A stretch of 64,000 nt of DNA from Burkholderiaceae bacterium (GCA_030157545.1 JAOAUN010000014.1:186001-250000), one strand, 5' to 3'. Positions 17,859 to 26,807 are shown, counted from the stretch's first letter. A program made the numbers and translations. The notes: generated by a model from the letters alone, not told the origin.

Positions 17859-18899
17859 ATGTATCACGGCGATATTTCAAGCAGCAAGGACACCGTCGGC
17901 GTAGCCGTCGTCAACTACAAAATGCCGCGCCTGCATACGAAGGCTGAAGTGCTCGACAACGCGCGCAAGATAGGCGAGATGATCAAGGGCATGAAGCTCG
18001 GCCTGCCAGGCATGGACTTGGTGATCTTTCCCGAATACTCGACGCACGGCATCATGTACGACAGCAAGGAGATGTACGACACGGCAGCCGCCATACCGGG
18101 TGAGGAGACTGAAATTTTTGCCGCTGCCTGTCGCGCCGCAAAAGTCTGGGGTGTGTTCTCGCTGACAGGCGAGCGCCATGAAGAGCATCCGAACAAGGCG
18201 CCGTACAACACGCTGATCCTGATGAATGACCAGGGCGAGATCGTGCAGAAGTATCGCAAGATCATGCCGTGGGTGCCGATCGAAGGCTGGTACCCGGGCA
18301 ATTGCACCTACGTGTCCGAAGGACCGAAGGGCATGAAGATCAGCCTGATCATTTGCGACGACGGTAACTATCCGGAAATTTGGCGCGACTGCGCCATGAA
18401 GGGCGCCGAACTGATCGTGCGCTGCCAGGGCTATATGTATCCGGCCAAAGACCAGCAAGTGCTGATGGCCAAGGCCATGGCATGGGCCAACAACAGCTAT
18501 GTCGCCGTCGCCAATGCGTCCGGTTTCGATGGCGTGTATTCGTACTTCGGCCACTCGGCCATTATCGGCTTTGACGGCCGCACGATGGGCGAATGCGGCG
18601 AGGAGGATATGGGCATTCAGTATGCGCAACTGTCGACCTCGCTGATCCGTGACGCGCGCAAGAACATGCAGTCAGAAAACCATTTGTTCAAGCTGCTGCA
18701 TCGCGGCTATACCGGCAAGATCAATTCCGGTGAAGACGTCAAGGGCGTTGCCGCTTGCCCGTACGACTTCTATACAAAGTGGGTAACAGATCCGGAAGGT
18801 ACGCGCGAGATGGTGGAGTCATTCACGCGGCCGACGGTGGGCACGGAAGAATGTCCGATCCCGGGCATTCCGAATGAAGCCGATCTGAAGCACAAGTAA
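17859..18899 (+). CDS. amiE: Aliphatic amidase
   Basis: 346 aa, the same length as Pseudomonas AmiE and very similar over the whole sequence ([21 protein letters not shown] start). AmiE hydrolyses short aliphatic amides such as acetamide and propionamide to the acid and ammonia. The nitrilase-fold catalytic triad is at the expected positions: Glu59 (FPEY), Lys134 (YRKIMPW) and Cys166 (IICDDG). A GGAGG site precedes the ATG. The related formamidase AmiF cannot be wholly excluded, but the N-terminus and numbering fit AmiE. The gene is 18 bp ahead of the AAA+ gene and probably co-transcribed with it. Other Pseudomonas ami genes (amiC, amiR, amiS) are not here. Confidence 0.95.
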   Translation: MYHGDISSSKDTVGVAVVNYKMPRLHTKAEVLDNARKIGEMIKGMKLGLPGMDLVIFPEYSTHGIMYDSKEMYDTAAAIPGEETEIFAAACRAAKVWGVFSLTGERHEEHPNKAPYNTLILMNDQGEIVQKYRKIMPWVPIEGWYPGNCTYVSEGPKGMKISLIICDDGNYPEIWRDCAMKGAELIVRCQGYMYPAKDQQVLMAKAMAWANNSYVAVANASGFDGVYSYFGHSAIIGFDGRTMGECGEEDMGIQYAQLSTSLIRDARKNMQSENHLFKLLHRGYTGKINSGEDVKGVAACPYDFYTKWVTDPEGTREMVESFTRPTVGTEECPIPGIPNEADLKHK

Positions 18900-18917
18900 A
18901 CACATACAAGTAAAACC

Positions 18918-19733
18918 ATGACTGACAGCGCCGGCAAAATCGACCAGTACCGTGTAAATTCCGAGCCGTATTATTTGCCGGCGCGCGAAGAAGTCATGCA
19001 GTTCGAAGCCGCGTATGCAGCGCGCTTGCCAACCATGCTCAAAGGCCCGACCGGCTGCGGCAAAACGCGTTTCGTCGAGCACATGGCATGGCGACTGAAG
19101 CGGCCGTTAATTACGGTGTCCTGCAATGAAGACACGACTGCCAGCGACTTGACCGGCCGCTATCTGCTGGATGCAAACGGCACGTACTGGCAAGATGGTC
19201 CGCTGGCACTGGCTGCGCGCGCCGGTGCGATTTGCTATCTGGACGAGGTGGTGGAAGCGCGGCAGGATTCAGTGGTAGCGATTCATCCACTGACGGATGC
19301 GCGTCGTTATCTGCCGCTGGACAAAAAAAATGAGCTGCTGCTCGCGCATCCGGATTTCCAGCTGGTGATTTCATACAATCCCGGCTATCAGCGCATGCTG
19401 AAAGATTTGAAGCAGTCGACCAAGCAGCGTTTCGTCGCCATTGATTTTCATTATCCGCAACGGGAGGTGGAGGTCAGTATCGTCATGCATGAAAGCGGCG
19501 TCGCCCGCGACATCGCCGACAAGCTGGTTTCCATAGGCGAGAAAATGCGCCATCTGAAAGGCCATGGACTGGAAGAGGGCGCATCGACCCGCATGCTGGT
19601 GTATGCAGGCACTCTGATCGCCAAGGGAATACCGGCAGTGCAAGCATGTAGCATGGCGCTGGTGCAACCTATCAGCGACGACGCTGACATGCTGGCTGCG
19701 TTGTCGAATGTGGTGCTGACTTTTTTTAGCTGA
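18918..19733 (+). CDS. CbbQ/NirQ/NorQ-family AAA+ ATPase
   Basis: 271 aa MoxR-type AAA+ protein. Walker A GPTGCGKT (43-50), Walker B with D109/E110 (ICYLDEV), and sensor region VISYNPGYQ. CbbQ/NorQ ATPases form hexamers that, with a VWA-domain partner (CbbO/NorD), remodel or activate metal enzymes such as Rubisco or nitric oxide reductase. No Rubisco or NO reductase genes are here; the neighbours are amiE (18 bp upstream) and the VWA gene (2 bp downstream). The client is therefore more likely the amidase or another enzyme of this block (inference). Confidence 0.92.
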   Translation: MTDSAGKIDQYRVNSEPYYLPAREEVMQFEAAYAARLPTMLKGPTGCGKTRFVEHMAWRLKRPLITVSCNEDTTASDLTGRYLLDANGTYWQDGPLALAARAGAICYLDEVVEARQDSVVAIHPLTDARRYLPLDKKNELLLAHPDFQLVISYNPGYQRMLKDLKQSTKQRFVAIDFHYPQREVEVSIVMHESGVARDIADKLVSIGEKMRHLKGHGLEEGASTRMLVYAGTLIAKGIPAVQACSMALVQPISDDADMLAALSNVVLTFFS

Positions 19734-19735
19734 GT

Positions 19736-21439
19736 GTGGATCCAGGTACTGATTACGATTTCGAGGCCGCTGACAAAAGTCTGCGTCACTATCTTCGCGC
19801 GCTGTGGGATCGTGAATTCAAGCTGCATCCCTGTGAAAAACCATTAACGCAGATCCGGCCATTCATCTCCGAGCTCGGCATTCATTTACCGCGCCAGTAT
19901 CGTTCGCATCAGGGCCAGCTCGCCAAAGATTTATATCGCGCTGCAGCCGCCCATGCGGCAGCGCATCAGGCATATTCATTAACGACTTTCGAGCGCCGAA
20001 AACTCAAGCCGGTGCAGCTGGCCATTATTGGTTTGCTGGAAGATGCGCGGGTCGAACTCTTGGCCATTAAGACGATGCCGGGTCTGCGCGCGCTGTGGTT
20101 AAATTTTTTTGATACGCGCGACAATGAAGGGATAGGCGTCGAGTCTTTGTTGTTGCGACTTGCGCATGCGCTGTTGGATCCGGCACGCGAAGATGACAAC
20201 CCCTGGGTGATGAAAGGCCGGCGTCTGTTTGCCGAATTCCAGCAGCAGGGGGGCGATATGGAAATGCTGCGCGAGATAGGATCGCTACTGGGCAATGATA
20301 TCGGCCAGTCACGCGTGCAGTTCAATGCTAAAGCGTATGTAGTCGAGCCACTATATCGCGACGACAATTTATTTTTGTGGGATAGCGATGCAGCGGAAGA
20401 AGAAACCCGGCTGCAAGAACAGGCGCAATCGGGCGCAGAAGAATCCTCGCAATCCGCTCCCAAAAATGATGAGAAGTCAGAGGAAGATCAACGGTTCCGA
20501 CCGCGAGCTGTCGCCAGCGCCAATCAGGATGAAGCGACCGGCAGCAACGACAACCCGCTGACGTATCCGGAATGGGATATGCGCACCGGGCACTACCGGC
20601 CGCACTGGTGCAGCATCATTGAACAGATAGCGCCGGAGGGTGACGCGGCATCCTTGCGCACACGCTTGACGCACTACAAGACTTTGTCTGCAAAGCTTGC
20701 TCAACTCATGCAGGCGCGCAAAGTCGGGCAGCCCGTGCGCTTGCGACGCGAGCTGGATGGCGATGATTTCGAGCTTGATGCTTTGATTGATGCACAGACG
20801 GTGCTGCGCTCCGGTGCAATGCCGGAAATGCGCGTGCATCGCCGGCAGCGTCTGCAAAAACGCGACCTGTCGATTTTGGTGTTAGTGGATTTGTCTGAGT
20901 CGACTAATACGGCGCTGGCTGACTCTACGGTGCTGGCACTCATACGAGAAGCCAGTGTGCTGCTTGGTGCCGCTATCGAGCAGACCGGCGATCAGTTTGC
21001 GATTCATGGGTTTTGTTCGAATGGACGACATGAGGTGAACTATCTGCGCTTCAAAGAATTCAACCAGACCTTTGATGATGCGGCATTAGGTCGGCTGAGT
21101 CACATGCAGAGCGGACTGTCGACGCGCATGGGTGCGGCGATTCGGCACGCCAGTCATTGCATGCGCGGCTGCCGCACCGAACAACGCTTGATACTCGTGG
21201 TTACCGATGGCGAGCCGCATGATATTGATGTGTTTCATCCCGAGTTGTTGCTGCAGGATGCTGCGCGCGCGGTTGAACGTTCGACCGCTGCGGGCACGCC
21301 GGTGTTTTGCGTGTCGGTTGATGCGAAAGCGGATGACTATATCCGTCGCATCTTCGGGCCGCATGGCTATCTGGTGATTGACCAGGTGGAGCAGTTGCCA
21401 CAGCGGCTGCCTGAGCTTTATTTGCGATTGACTGGGTGA
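19736..21439 (+). CDS. NorD/CbbO-like von Willebrand factor A domain protein
   Basis: 567 aa with a GTG start 2 bp after the ATPase stop. The N-terminal ~220 residues are helical, as in NorD/CbbO. An acidic Glu/Ser-rich linker (about 215-275) follows, and a C-terminal VWA domain starts near residue 377 with the MIDAS motif DLSES (385-389) and a TDGEP motif further on. Such proteins bridge the AAA+ hexamer to its client through the metal ion. Close coupling with the ATPase and amiE suggests an amidase-activation or maturation role, which is not established. Confidence 0.9.
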   Translation: MDPGTDYDFEAADKSLRHYLRALWDREFKLHPCEKPLTQIRPFISELGIHLPRQYRSHQGQLAKDLYRAAAAHAAAHQAYSLTTFERRKLKPVQLAIIGLLEDARVELLAIKTMPGLRALWLNFFDTRDNEGIGVESLLLRLAHALLDPAREDDNPWVMKGRRLFAEFQQQGGDMEMLREIGSLLGNDIGQSRVQFNAKAYVVEPLYRDDNLFLWDSDAAEEETRLQEQAQSGAEESSQSAPKNDEKSEEDQRFRPRAVASANQDEATGSNDNPLTYPEWDMRTGHYRPHWCSIIEQIAPEGDAASLRTRLTHYKTLSAKLAQLMQARKVGQPVRLRRELDGDDFELDALIDAQTVLRSGAMPEMRVHRRQRLQKRDLSILVLVDLSESTNTALADSTVLALIREASVLLGAAIEQTGDQFAIHGFCSNGRHEVNYLRFKEFNQTFDDAALGRLSHMQSGLSTRMGAAIRHASHCMRGCRTEQRLILVVTDGEPHDIDVFHPELLLQDAARAVERSTAAGTPVFCVSVDAKADDYIRRIFGPHGYLVIDQVEQLPQRLPELYLRLTG

Positions 21440-21511
21440 GCATTTTTAAGCGTTGCCGTTGAAAGAGGCAAGATGCTGTTGCTGTATTTCAGCGAACTCG
21501 AAAAGAGCACT

Positions 21512-22453
21512 TCAACGCGTAGTAAACGTCCAACGCCGATTAACCGCAATACCATCAACAGCTCCGACAAATTCAACCTCATAGCTAGTCGCACCCAGTA
21601 GCGGCATCAACGGAATGATCGCCGCCGCAGAATGCGGTGTCTCCGGATCATTAGAGGTAACCAGCAAACGTGTAGGCAGCGGCGCCGCACCGGCAGGCCG
21701 TATCGTAAAACTGTCGACTGACAGGAACGCGTTTATGTCGGCATGTACGCTGACGGGAAAACCGACTTCATCGCGCTGCACAACCGGGTCGGGCGTCTCC
21801 TGGTCACTGAAAAAATTCACGCTGACGTTTTTCTGTTGCGCCGCAGGCCATTGAATCAATCGTCCTGTTCGTAGGCTACTGGGCTGATTGAAAACGAAAT
21901 TCAAATTCAGCCAGGTATAGCCACCATCGCGCATGGCGGTGCCGGCACCGGCTTCGTCAAACACGGGCTGCAAGATAGCGAAGCGATGGTAGATGGCCGC
22001 CATTAATCCTTCTGCGGCGGAGAAGCCGTCGCGGCCGGCGGTCGCGGCGATGACTTCGCCATCCGAATAGCCGGCAGGGTTGAATTGAAAACCGGCAGCA
22101 CGCAGCCGCTGCTGGCTATCAACGCCGGTGAAACCAATTTTTCCGGCAATCTCGTCATGGGTGACGACGTTGTTGGCTTGCTGATAGTTGGCATGGTTAC
22201 GGGCCGCACCGTCTAGCGTGCTGTTACGCTTTAATGCAAGCAGACCGGCTTGCTGCCGGCGAAAATTGAACCAGTTCAATCCATCCCTGGCCACATCGCC
22301 GGTGAGCGCCGGCGCATGGATTTCCTGTGCTTGCAATTGGCTTGCGCTGGGTGCGTGGCTGTTTCCGCTGTCACCACCGCAGGTGCTCAGCATGAGTGCG
22401 AGGAGCAGTGTCAGATAGTGGCGAAGGGATTGAATGCGGCAAGATGCTGTCAT
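21512..22453 (-). CDS. Secreted CAP (SCP/PR-1) domain protein, putative lipoprotein
   Basis: 313 aa from an ATG at 22453 with an AAAGGA site; the upstream in-frame start is less likely. The N-terminus is a hydrophobic signal (LTLLLALMLSTCGGD) with a lipobox-like LSTC; threonine at -1 is atypical, so lipidation is uncertain. A CAP-like region follows (NFRRQQAGL, LDGAARNHANYQQANNVVTHDE with the His of the family, AAIYHRFAIL), then a beta-rich C-terminal region ending VDGIAVNRRWTFTTR. Function unknown; CAP proteins are often extracellular. It is convergent with the VWA gene. Confidence 0.82.
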   Translation of the reverse strand: MTASCRIQSLRHYLTLLLALMLSTCGGDSGNSHAPSASQLQAQEIHAPALTGDVARDGLNWFNFRRQQAGLLALKRNSTLDGAARNHANYQQANNVVTHDEIAGKIGFTGVDSQQRLRAAGFQFNPAGYSDGEVIAATAGRDGFSAAEGLMAAIYHRFAILQPVFDEAGAGTAMRDGGYTWLNLNFVFNQPSSLRTGRLIQWPAAQQKNVSVNFFSDQETPDPVVQRDEVGFPVSVHADINAFLSVDSFTIRPAGAAPLPTRLLVTSNDPETPHSAAAIIPLMPLLGATSYEVEFVGAVDGIAVNRRWTFTTR

Positions 22454-22568
22454 CGCGGTTTCCTTTGGTGCCTGTTGTTGGCAGGCGGCACAAGCGCAAG
22501 ATCCAAAGTTAGACCTCACTGCAGAGCTCGCGTTTCATTCGTGTTTCATGTGTGTGCGGCTTGCTACA

Positions 22569-23621
22569 ATGCCGGCCATGTTGCAGACCAGATTGCTATC
22601 CATGCGCCCTTTCGTTTTTGCCGTCGCGCTCGCGCTGCTGGCTGCGGCCGCGTGTGTTCGTCTGGATACGCCTTTGCCATGGATGATAGGCCCGCTGTTT
22701 GCGACAGCTGGTGCGTGCCTGTTGCGCGCACGACTGGCCTGCCCGATGCCAGCACGCGCAGCAGGACAATGGGCCATTGGCACTGCGCTCGGTTTGTATT
22801 TCACGCCGGCGGTTATTACGTTACTGCTCTCCAGTCTTGGCTATATTGCCGCTGCGGTTGTGTTTGCAATGCTGCTGGGCGTGGTGTGCGGCTGGCTGCT
22901 GCACAAGCTGTCGGGCACGGACCGCAGCACGGCTTTTTTTGCGATGGCCGTTGGCGGTGCTTCGGAGATGGCCACGCAAGGCGAGCGTTACGGCGCAGCC
23001 GTCGAGCAGGTCGCGGCTGCGCACAGCTTGCGCATCATGCTGGTGGTTGCGGTGATCCCGTTTGCGCTGAAGTATTTGAACGTGCACGGTATAGACCCGT
23101 ATGTGCCGGCAGCACGCACGGTGGATTACGGCGGGCTGGCGTTGCTGGTGTTTGCTACTTCAGCCCTGGCGCTGTGCCTGACTTATTTGAAGTGGCCGAA
23201 TGCCTGGGTGATTGGTCCGCTGTTGACGGCGATTGCGTTGACGGCTTGCGGCATTACGTTATCGGCTTTGCCGGAGTGGGCAATTCATCTTGGCCAGCTC
23301 TTCATCGGCATTTCTCTGGGTACGCGCTTTACGCCGCAATTTTTACGGCGCGTGCCGCGCTTCATGGCCAGCGTTGCTGTGTGTGCGCTGCTCGCGTTGT
23401 TGCTGGCTGCAGGTTTTGGTCTGGGGCTTTCCTGGATCAGCGGCATGCATCCGGCGACCGCGATTCTGGCAACCTCGCCCGGCGGCATTGCGGAGATGAG
23501 CCTGACGGCCAAGACGCTGCAGCTTGGCGTGCCGGTGGTGACGACGTTTCATGTCGCACGCATGGCGGTGCTGGTGCTGACGATTGCGCCTTTGTTCAGG
23601 CTGCTGAAAAAACTGTCCTGA
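22569..23621 (+). CDS. AbrB family (COG3180) membrane protein
   Basis: About 350 aa and almost entirely hydrophobic, with the family's internal duplication visible as two copies of a W(M/V)IGPL motif: LPWMIGPLF near the start and NAWVIGPLL about 180 residues later. A GGASEMATQGE loop and SPGGIAEMSLTA are other family signatures. Proteins of this group are annotated 'AbrB family' or 'ammonia monooxygenase-like' but are probably transporters; the substrate is unknown. ATGs at 22569, 22578 and 22602 are possible starts. A TACAAT hexamer overlaps the first, so the later ones may be used. Convergent with the asparaginase-like gene, 9 bp apart. Confidence 0.85.
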   Translation: MPAMLQTRLLSMRPFVFAVALALLAAAACVRLDTPLPWMIGPLFATAGACLLRARLACPMPARAAGQWAIGTALGLYFTPAVITLLLSSLGYIAAAVVFAMLLGVVCGWLLHKLSGTDRSTAFFAMAVGGASEMATQGERYGAAVEQVAAAHSLRIMLVVAVIPFALKYLNVHGIDPYVPAARTVDYGGLALLVFATSALALCLTYLKWPNAWVIGPLLTAIALTACGITLSALPEWAIHLGQLFIGISLGTRFTPQFLRRVPRFMASVAVCALLALLLAAGFGLGLSWISGMHPATAILATSPGGIAEMSLTAKTLQLGVPVVTTFHVARMAVLVLTIAPLFRLLKKLS

Positions 23622-23630
23622 GTCCTGATA

Positions 23631-24119
23631 TCAGGCGCGCCGCTCGAACACGCCGGCTGCGCGATTTTTTATGACTTGATCCCACGGCCAGAGTGCGCCG
23701 TTCATGGCGATATAGACGCCATGCGGCGCGAGCGCTGCGGCAGCCATTGCGTACCCAAGATTGAACAGTGCGTCAGAATTGACTATGTCATAGGGCACCA
23801 TTGCACCGGTCAGTACAACAGTGGCTTTAAGCTGTGCGCGCCCGAGCACTTCGGCGGTTTCGCACATGGTATCGGTGCCATGTACGATGACAATGTGCTG
23901 CTGCGACGAACGCTGGCAGGCTTCTAAAATTTGATTTCGCTGCGTGTCTTGCATATCAAGCGAATCGAGCGCGAGAAGCGGCTCGAACACCACCTCTGCA
24001 GCCACGCGCGCGCGCAGCAATGCGGATGGCACGACGCTATCGCCAAATATCAAGCTGCCGTTAATTGGATCGTAATGTTTGTCGAAAGTGCCGCCGGTGG
24101 CGATGATGCGCAAGCTCAT
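23631..24119 (-). CDS. Asparaginase-like protein, N-terminal domain only
   Basis: 162 aa matching only the N-terminal catalytic domain of type I/II L-asparaginases; full enzymes are about 325 aa. Both catalytic signatures are present: ATGGTFD near the start and HGTDTM with the catalytic Thr-Asp, plus VVLTGAMVPY. The frame ends cleanly with no sign of a disrupted second domain downstream (AbrB gene follows within 9 bp, convergent). A free-standing domain family of this size exists in betaproteobacteria, so it is probably intact, but asparagine hydrolysis is not certain because the missing C-terminal domain normally completes the dimer-built active site. A structured leader with a terminator lies upstream (24204-24314). 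Confidence 0.85.
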   Translation of the reverse strand: MSLRIIATGGTFDKHYDPINGSLIFGDSVVPSALLRARVAAEVVFEPLLALDSLDMQDTQRNQILEACQRSSQQHIVIVHGTDTMCETAEVLGRAQLKATVVLTGAMVPYDIVNSDALFNLGYAMAAAALAPHGVYIAMNGALWPWDQVIKNRAAGVFERRA

Positions 24120-24203
24120 GGATCGCTATCTTGATTAAATATCCGCTTATCATAGCGTGAACAGCCATTGACCTAAGCGCGATCAAGAACTGTAGCCGCA
24201 TGC

Positions 24204-24238
24204 AAAAAAAAGAGTGGCTGCCCGTGAGGCCGCCACTC
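24204..24238 (-). terminator. Strong intrinsic terminator upstream of the asparaginase-like gene
   Basis: On the minus strand a stem of seven pairs, one mismatch and three more pairs (24228-24238 with 24212-24222) around a 5-base loop is followed by eight T (complement of 24204-24211). It lies 85-120 bp before the asparaginase-like start codon on the same strand, with no convincing gene upstream for it to end. Confidence 0.88.
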
Positions 24239-24314
24239 CGAAATTGCAGAGCATGCAAGCAAGAACGGCCTGCATGCCCGCCATCCGAGACAAGATGGAC
24301 GCCCATGGTAGAAA
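24204..24314 (-). ncRNA. Putative small RNA or transcription attenuator leader
   Basis: Three consecutive hairpins on the minus strand: CCATC/GATGG (24294-24298 with 24281-24285), GCATGCA/TGCATGC (24271-24277 with 24251-24257) and the terminator above. A possible promoter is ATGACA (24348-24343), 16 bp, TATCTG (24326-24321), giving a transcript start near 24314 and about 110 nt of RNA. The only frame through it (81 codons on the minus strand) runs across the terminator and is not credible as protein. It could be a free small RNA or a cis attenuator of the asparaginase-like gene. Confidence 0.5.
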
Positions 24315-24531
24315 GAAGAGCAGATAAAATCCAATGCTATGTTGTCATGATCGTATGCGGTTTATTGATTTACTAAAAAACTTCGCCGCATCGAATCGCC
24401 ATCGCGTGCGCAAGCACTTGATAAAAATATTTTCATTTCGCTGACCGGCACAGGCTCGTATTTAGCCGCTACACTGATGCTTATCTGCGTTAGTTTTTTC
24501 TTTTTTTCATCACGCTACAATCTCTCTCGTC

Positions 24532-25311
24532 ATGAAACCTGTTGCACCTGGCACTGTTATCTTTCATCGCTATCGCGGCTATGGCGTGGTCACTTCCGTC
24601 AACCTGATGACAGGCTGGGTGTCGGCGCGCTTTGGCGGCGAAGGCCGCACGCTGGATTTGAATTTGTCTTGCGATCAGGTTCAGCATGCCGACGGCGAAC
24701 CGATTCGTTTTCGTCGCACGTCGCCGGACCGCATGCCGCACGGGCGGATCATGGCAATGATGCGTGAGCTGCACAAAGCCGGCTACGAACGTTTGTATCT
24801 GTACAGCTGGCCGAAACCGTCGGGGCTGCATTGGCGCTGGCACTTGTTCACCGGCCCGCGCCACTGGATGCAGCGCAGCTGGCGCGAAGGCTGGTACGGT
24901 TCCGGCGCCGAGTACAATTTGAATCCGGTGCTGGGCTGGGGCGATGCGCCCGGCGCAAGCACGCATGATTTATTGTCGGCGTTGGCAAAGTTCGACCCGC
25001 AAGGTCTGGCGCAAGCTTTGGGGCGCGATGAAGATCACACCAAATGGTTTGCTATGGTCTGCGATGCGCTATTGCCCGACTATACGTTTTCACTGGGCTG
25101 GGATCAGCATGACGGACCGCGCCCGCAGCATCTGCCGGTGATTCCATTGCGTCGCAATGTGCCGGCCTATAACGGTCCGGCCTTGCCGTGGCCACCAGGC
25201 TGGCATCGGCTGTGGAGCAGCCAAACCGCCGTCGCCAACACAGCTGGTGGTGACAAGCGCAGCGTCAAGGGAACAGATCGCGCTGACGCCCCTTCAGACG
25301 CTGATCGTTAA
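24532..25311 (+). CDS. Conserved-looking hypothetical protein
   Basis: 259 aa, not recognised. The N-terminal ~45 residues (PGTVIFHRYRGYGVVTSVNLMTGWVSARFGG) look like a small beta-barrel of the kind found in CarD/Tudor-like proteins. The middle is rich in Trp and aromatic residues (YLYSWPKPSGLHWRWHLFTGPRHWMQRSWREGWYGSG), and the tail is polar. No signal peptide or membrane segment. A TACAAT hexamer at 24509-24514 is a likely -10 element, leaving a very short leader. The 3' end overlaps the convergent MOSC gene by 47 bp. Confidence 0.75.
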   Translation: MKPVAPGTVIFHRYRGYGVVTSVNLMTGWVSARFGGEGRTLDLNLSCDQVQHADGEPIRFRRTSPDRMPHGRIMAMMRELHKAGYERLYLYSWPKPSGLHWRWHLFTGPRHWMQRSWREGWYGSGAEYNLNPVLGWGDAPGASTHDLLSALAKFDPQGLAQALGRDEDHTKWFAMVCDALLPDYTFSLGWDQHDGPRPQHLPVIPLRRNVPAYNGPALPWPPGWHRLWSSQTAVANTAGGDKRSVKGTDRADAPSDADR

Positions 25312-25858
25312 TCTGCGCAATCGACACCTCACGCGGCCCCGGCAATAAACTGATCGCCATACCCGCCTGCAGGCTACCCGTCTGTATGACTTTCAAATAA
25401 ACGCCGCTGCAACCGGCTTGCAGCATATGCTTGACGGCCTGCGCATAACCCATGCGCGCGCCAAACTTGTAGCAAGGCGCGCGCGGCTCTGTCACTTCAA
25501 GCAGCACGTCACCGATTTGCAAGCGATCACCTACCCATAGCGCTGTTTCAAGCAGACCGACAGTGGTCAGATTTTCACCCATCGTGCCCGGCGGTAGCGG
25601 CAGATTTTTTTTCAGTATGCGCTCGCGCTGCTGCATCCAGAATGCATAGTGCTCTTGCGCATAGGCATAGACGGCTTTATCAAGTCCACCGTGCACACTG
25701 AGATCAGCTTGCTCATCGCCGGCGATGCCGAGTCGCTTGACTTGCACGCTGCCGCTGACAGCTTCTTTGTGTATGCCCGTCATGACCGTTTGCGCATTGC
25801 TGGCCGCGTTGATGAACAAGGGCGCCACGCGCCCGATATTGACACTTTCAAGATGCAT
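25265..25858 (-). CDS. MOSC domain protein (YiiM-like)
   Basis: 197 aa. The start MHLESVNIG at 25858 overlaps the end of the dehydrogenase gene by 11 bases; a longer form (25912) would overlap more. MOSC signature elements: GIAGDEQADLSVHGGLDKAVYAY, GTMGENLTTVGL, VGDRLQIGDVLLEVTEPRAPCYK with the conserved cysteine. MOSC proteins bind molybdenum cofactor/sulfur carriers; YiiM reduces N-hydroxylated compounds in E. coli. It is probably translationally coupled to the upstream dehydrogenase gene. Confidence 0.9.
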   Translation of the reverse strand: MHLESVNIGRVAPLFINAASNAQTVMTGIHKEAVSGSVQVKRLGIAGDEQADLSVHGGLDKAVYAYAQEHYAFWMQQRERILKKNLPLPPGTMGENLTTVGLLETALWVGDRLQIGDVLLEVTEPRAPCYKFGARMGYAQAVKHMLQAGCSGVYLKVIQTGSLQAGMAISLLPGPREVSIAQINDQRLKGRQRDLFP

Positions 25859-26807
25859 GCTGTGTGGCGAACTCGGCAATGGCTTCAAAGGCGGGACGGA
25901 AATACTGTTCATAGCTGTCTTGTTCTACGAAACCAATGTGCGGCGTTGCAAACAGATTTTCCAGTTGCAAAACAGAGTCTGTCGGCAGCACGGGTTCGGA
26001 TTCAAATACGTCGATTGCAGCATTGCCGGGACGACCACTGCGCAAGGCTTGCTCCAGCACGCCGGGCGCCATTAGTTCAGCACGGCTGGTGTTGACCAAC
26101 AGTGCATCGGGCTTCATGCGGGCAAGATCGTCTGCCGTCACCAGGTGCGTGGTCTGTTCTGTCAGACGCAGGTGCAGCGACAGCACATCGGCACCGGCGA
26201 AAAATTGTTCTCTGGATACGGCAGCCTGCAAGCCGTCGTTTTGTGCGCGCAGGCGCGACGCTTCGCTACCCCACACCTGCACCGTCATGCCAAACGCCGT
26301 TGCATAGCGCGCGACGAGCTGACCGATACGACCATATCCCCAGATGCCGAGCGTGCGGCCATGCAGTACGCGGCCCAGCGTGTTGTGGGCCGGATTGATG
26401 GAAGCCGTCTGCCACAGGCCCTGTTTCAGCAAGTCTGCATACTGCGGAATTTTGCGGCTCGCCGACAGGATTAAACCCCAGGTCAGTTCGGCCGCCGCGA
26501 CCGGGTCACCGGCGCCGTCGACGATACGAATGCCTCGTTCGCTGGCAGTCGCCAGATCAATATGCGGGCCGATGCGGCCGGTCTGGCAAATTAATTTCAA
26601 ATTCGGTAAGCGCATCAATAATGCGCGCGTCAACTTGGTTCGCTCACGGATCAGGACAAGCGCATCGAAAGGCGCCAGACGTATCGCCAGCTGGCCGAGG
26701 CCTCTTGCATTGTTATGAAAGATCTTGACGTCGAGGCCATCGAGCAGCGCATAACAAGGCAGCCGGCGCACACAATCTTGGTAATCATCCAGTATGGCTA
26801 TTTTCAT
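25848..26807 (-). CDS. D-isomer-specific 2-hydroxyacid dehydrogenase
   Basis: 319 aa NAD(P)-dependent dehydrogenase. A nucleotide-binding GYGRIGQLVA motif near residue 157 and the catalytic triad Arg (NTSRAE), Glu (FESEP) and His (TPHIGF) are all present. It starts MKIAILDDYQD, a form common to a phosphoglycerate dehydrogenase-like subgroup. The substrate cannot be deduced. Coupled to the MOSC gene downstream. Divergent from pckG. Confidence 0.92.
   Translation of the reverse strand: MKIAILDDYQDCVRRLPCYALLDGLDVKIFHNNARGLGQLAIRLAPFDALVLIRERTKLTRALLMRLPNLKLICQTGRIGPHIDLATASERGIRIVDGAGDPVAAAELTWGLILSASRKIPQYADLLKQGLWQTASINPAHNTLGRVLHGRTLGIWGYGRIGQLVARYATAFGMTVQVWGSEASRLRAQNDGLQAAVSREQFFAGADVLSLHLRLTEQTTHLVTADDLARMKPDALLVNTSRAELMAPGVLEQALRSGRPGNAAIDVFESEPVLPTDSVLQLENLFATPHIGFVEQDSYEQYFRPAFEAIAEFATQHAS

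Noticed and set aside
18918..21439. Annotation of the AAA+/VWA pair as nitric-oxide reductase activators NorQ/NorD
   Set aside because: Family resemblance is real, but no norCB or Rubisco genes are nearby, so the names norQ/norD or cbbQ/cbbO would imply an unsupported client.
22250..23674. 474-codon plus-strand frame over the AbrB-family gene
   Set aside because: It is a frame-shifted shadow of the AbrB gene: rich in Cys/Arg/Gly with no coherent membrane pattern, while the other frame gives clean membrane segments and family motifs.
24061..24306. 81-codon minus-strand frame upstream of the asparaginase-like gene
   Set aside because: It runs through the strong terminator and three hairpins and overlaps the asparaginase start; better explained as non-coding.
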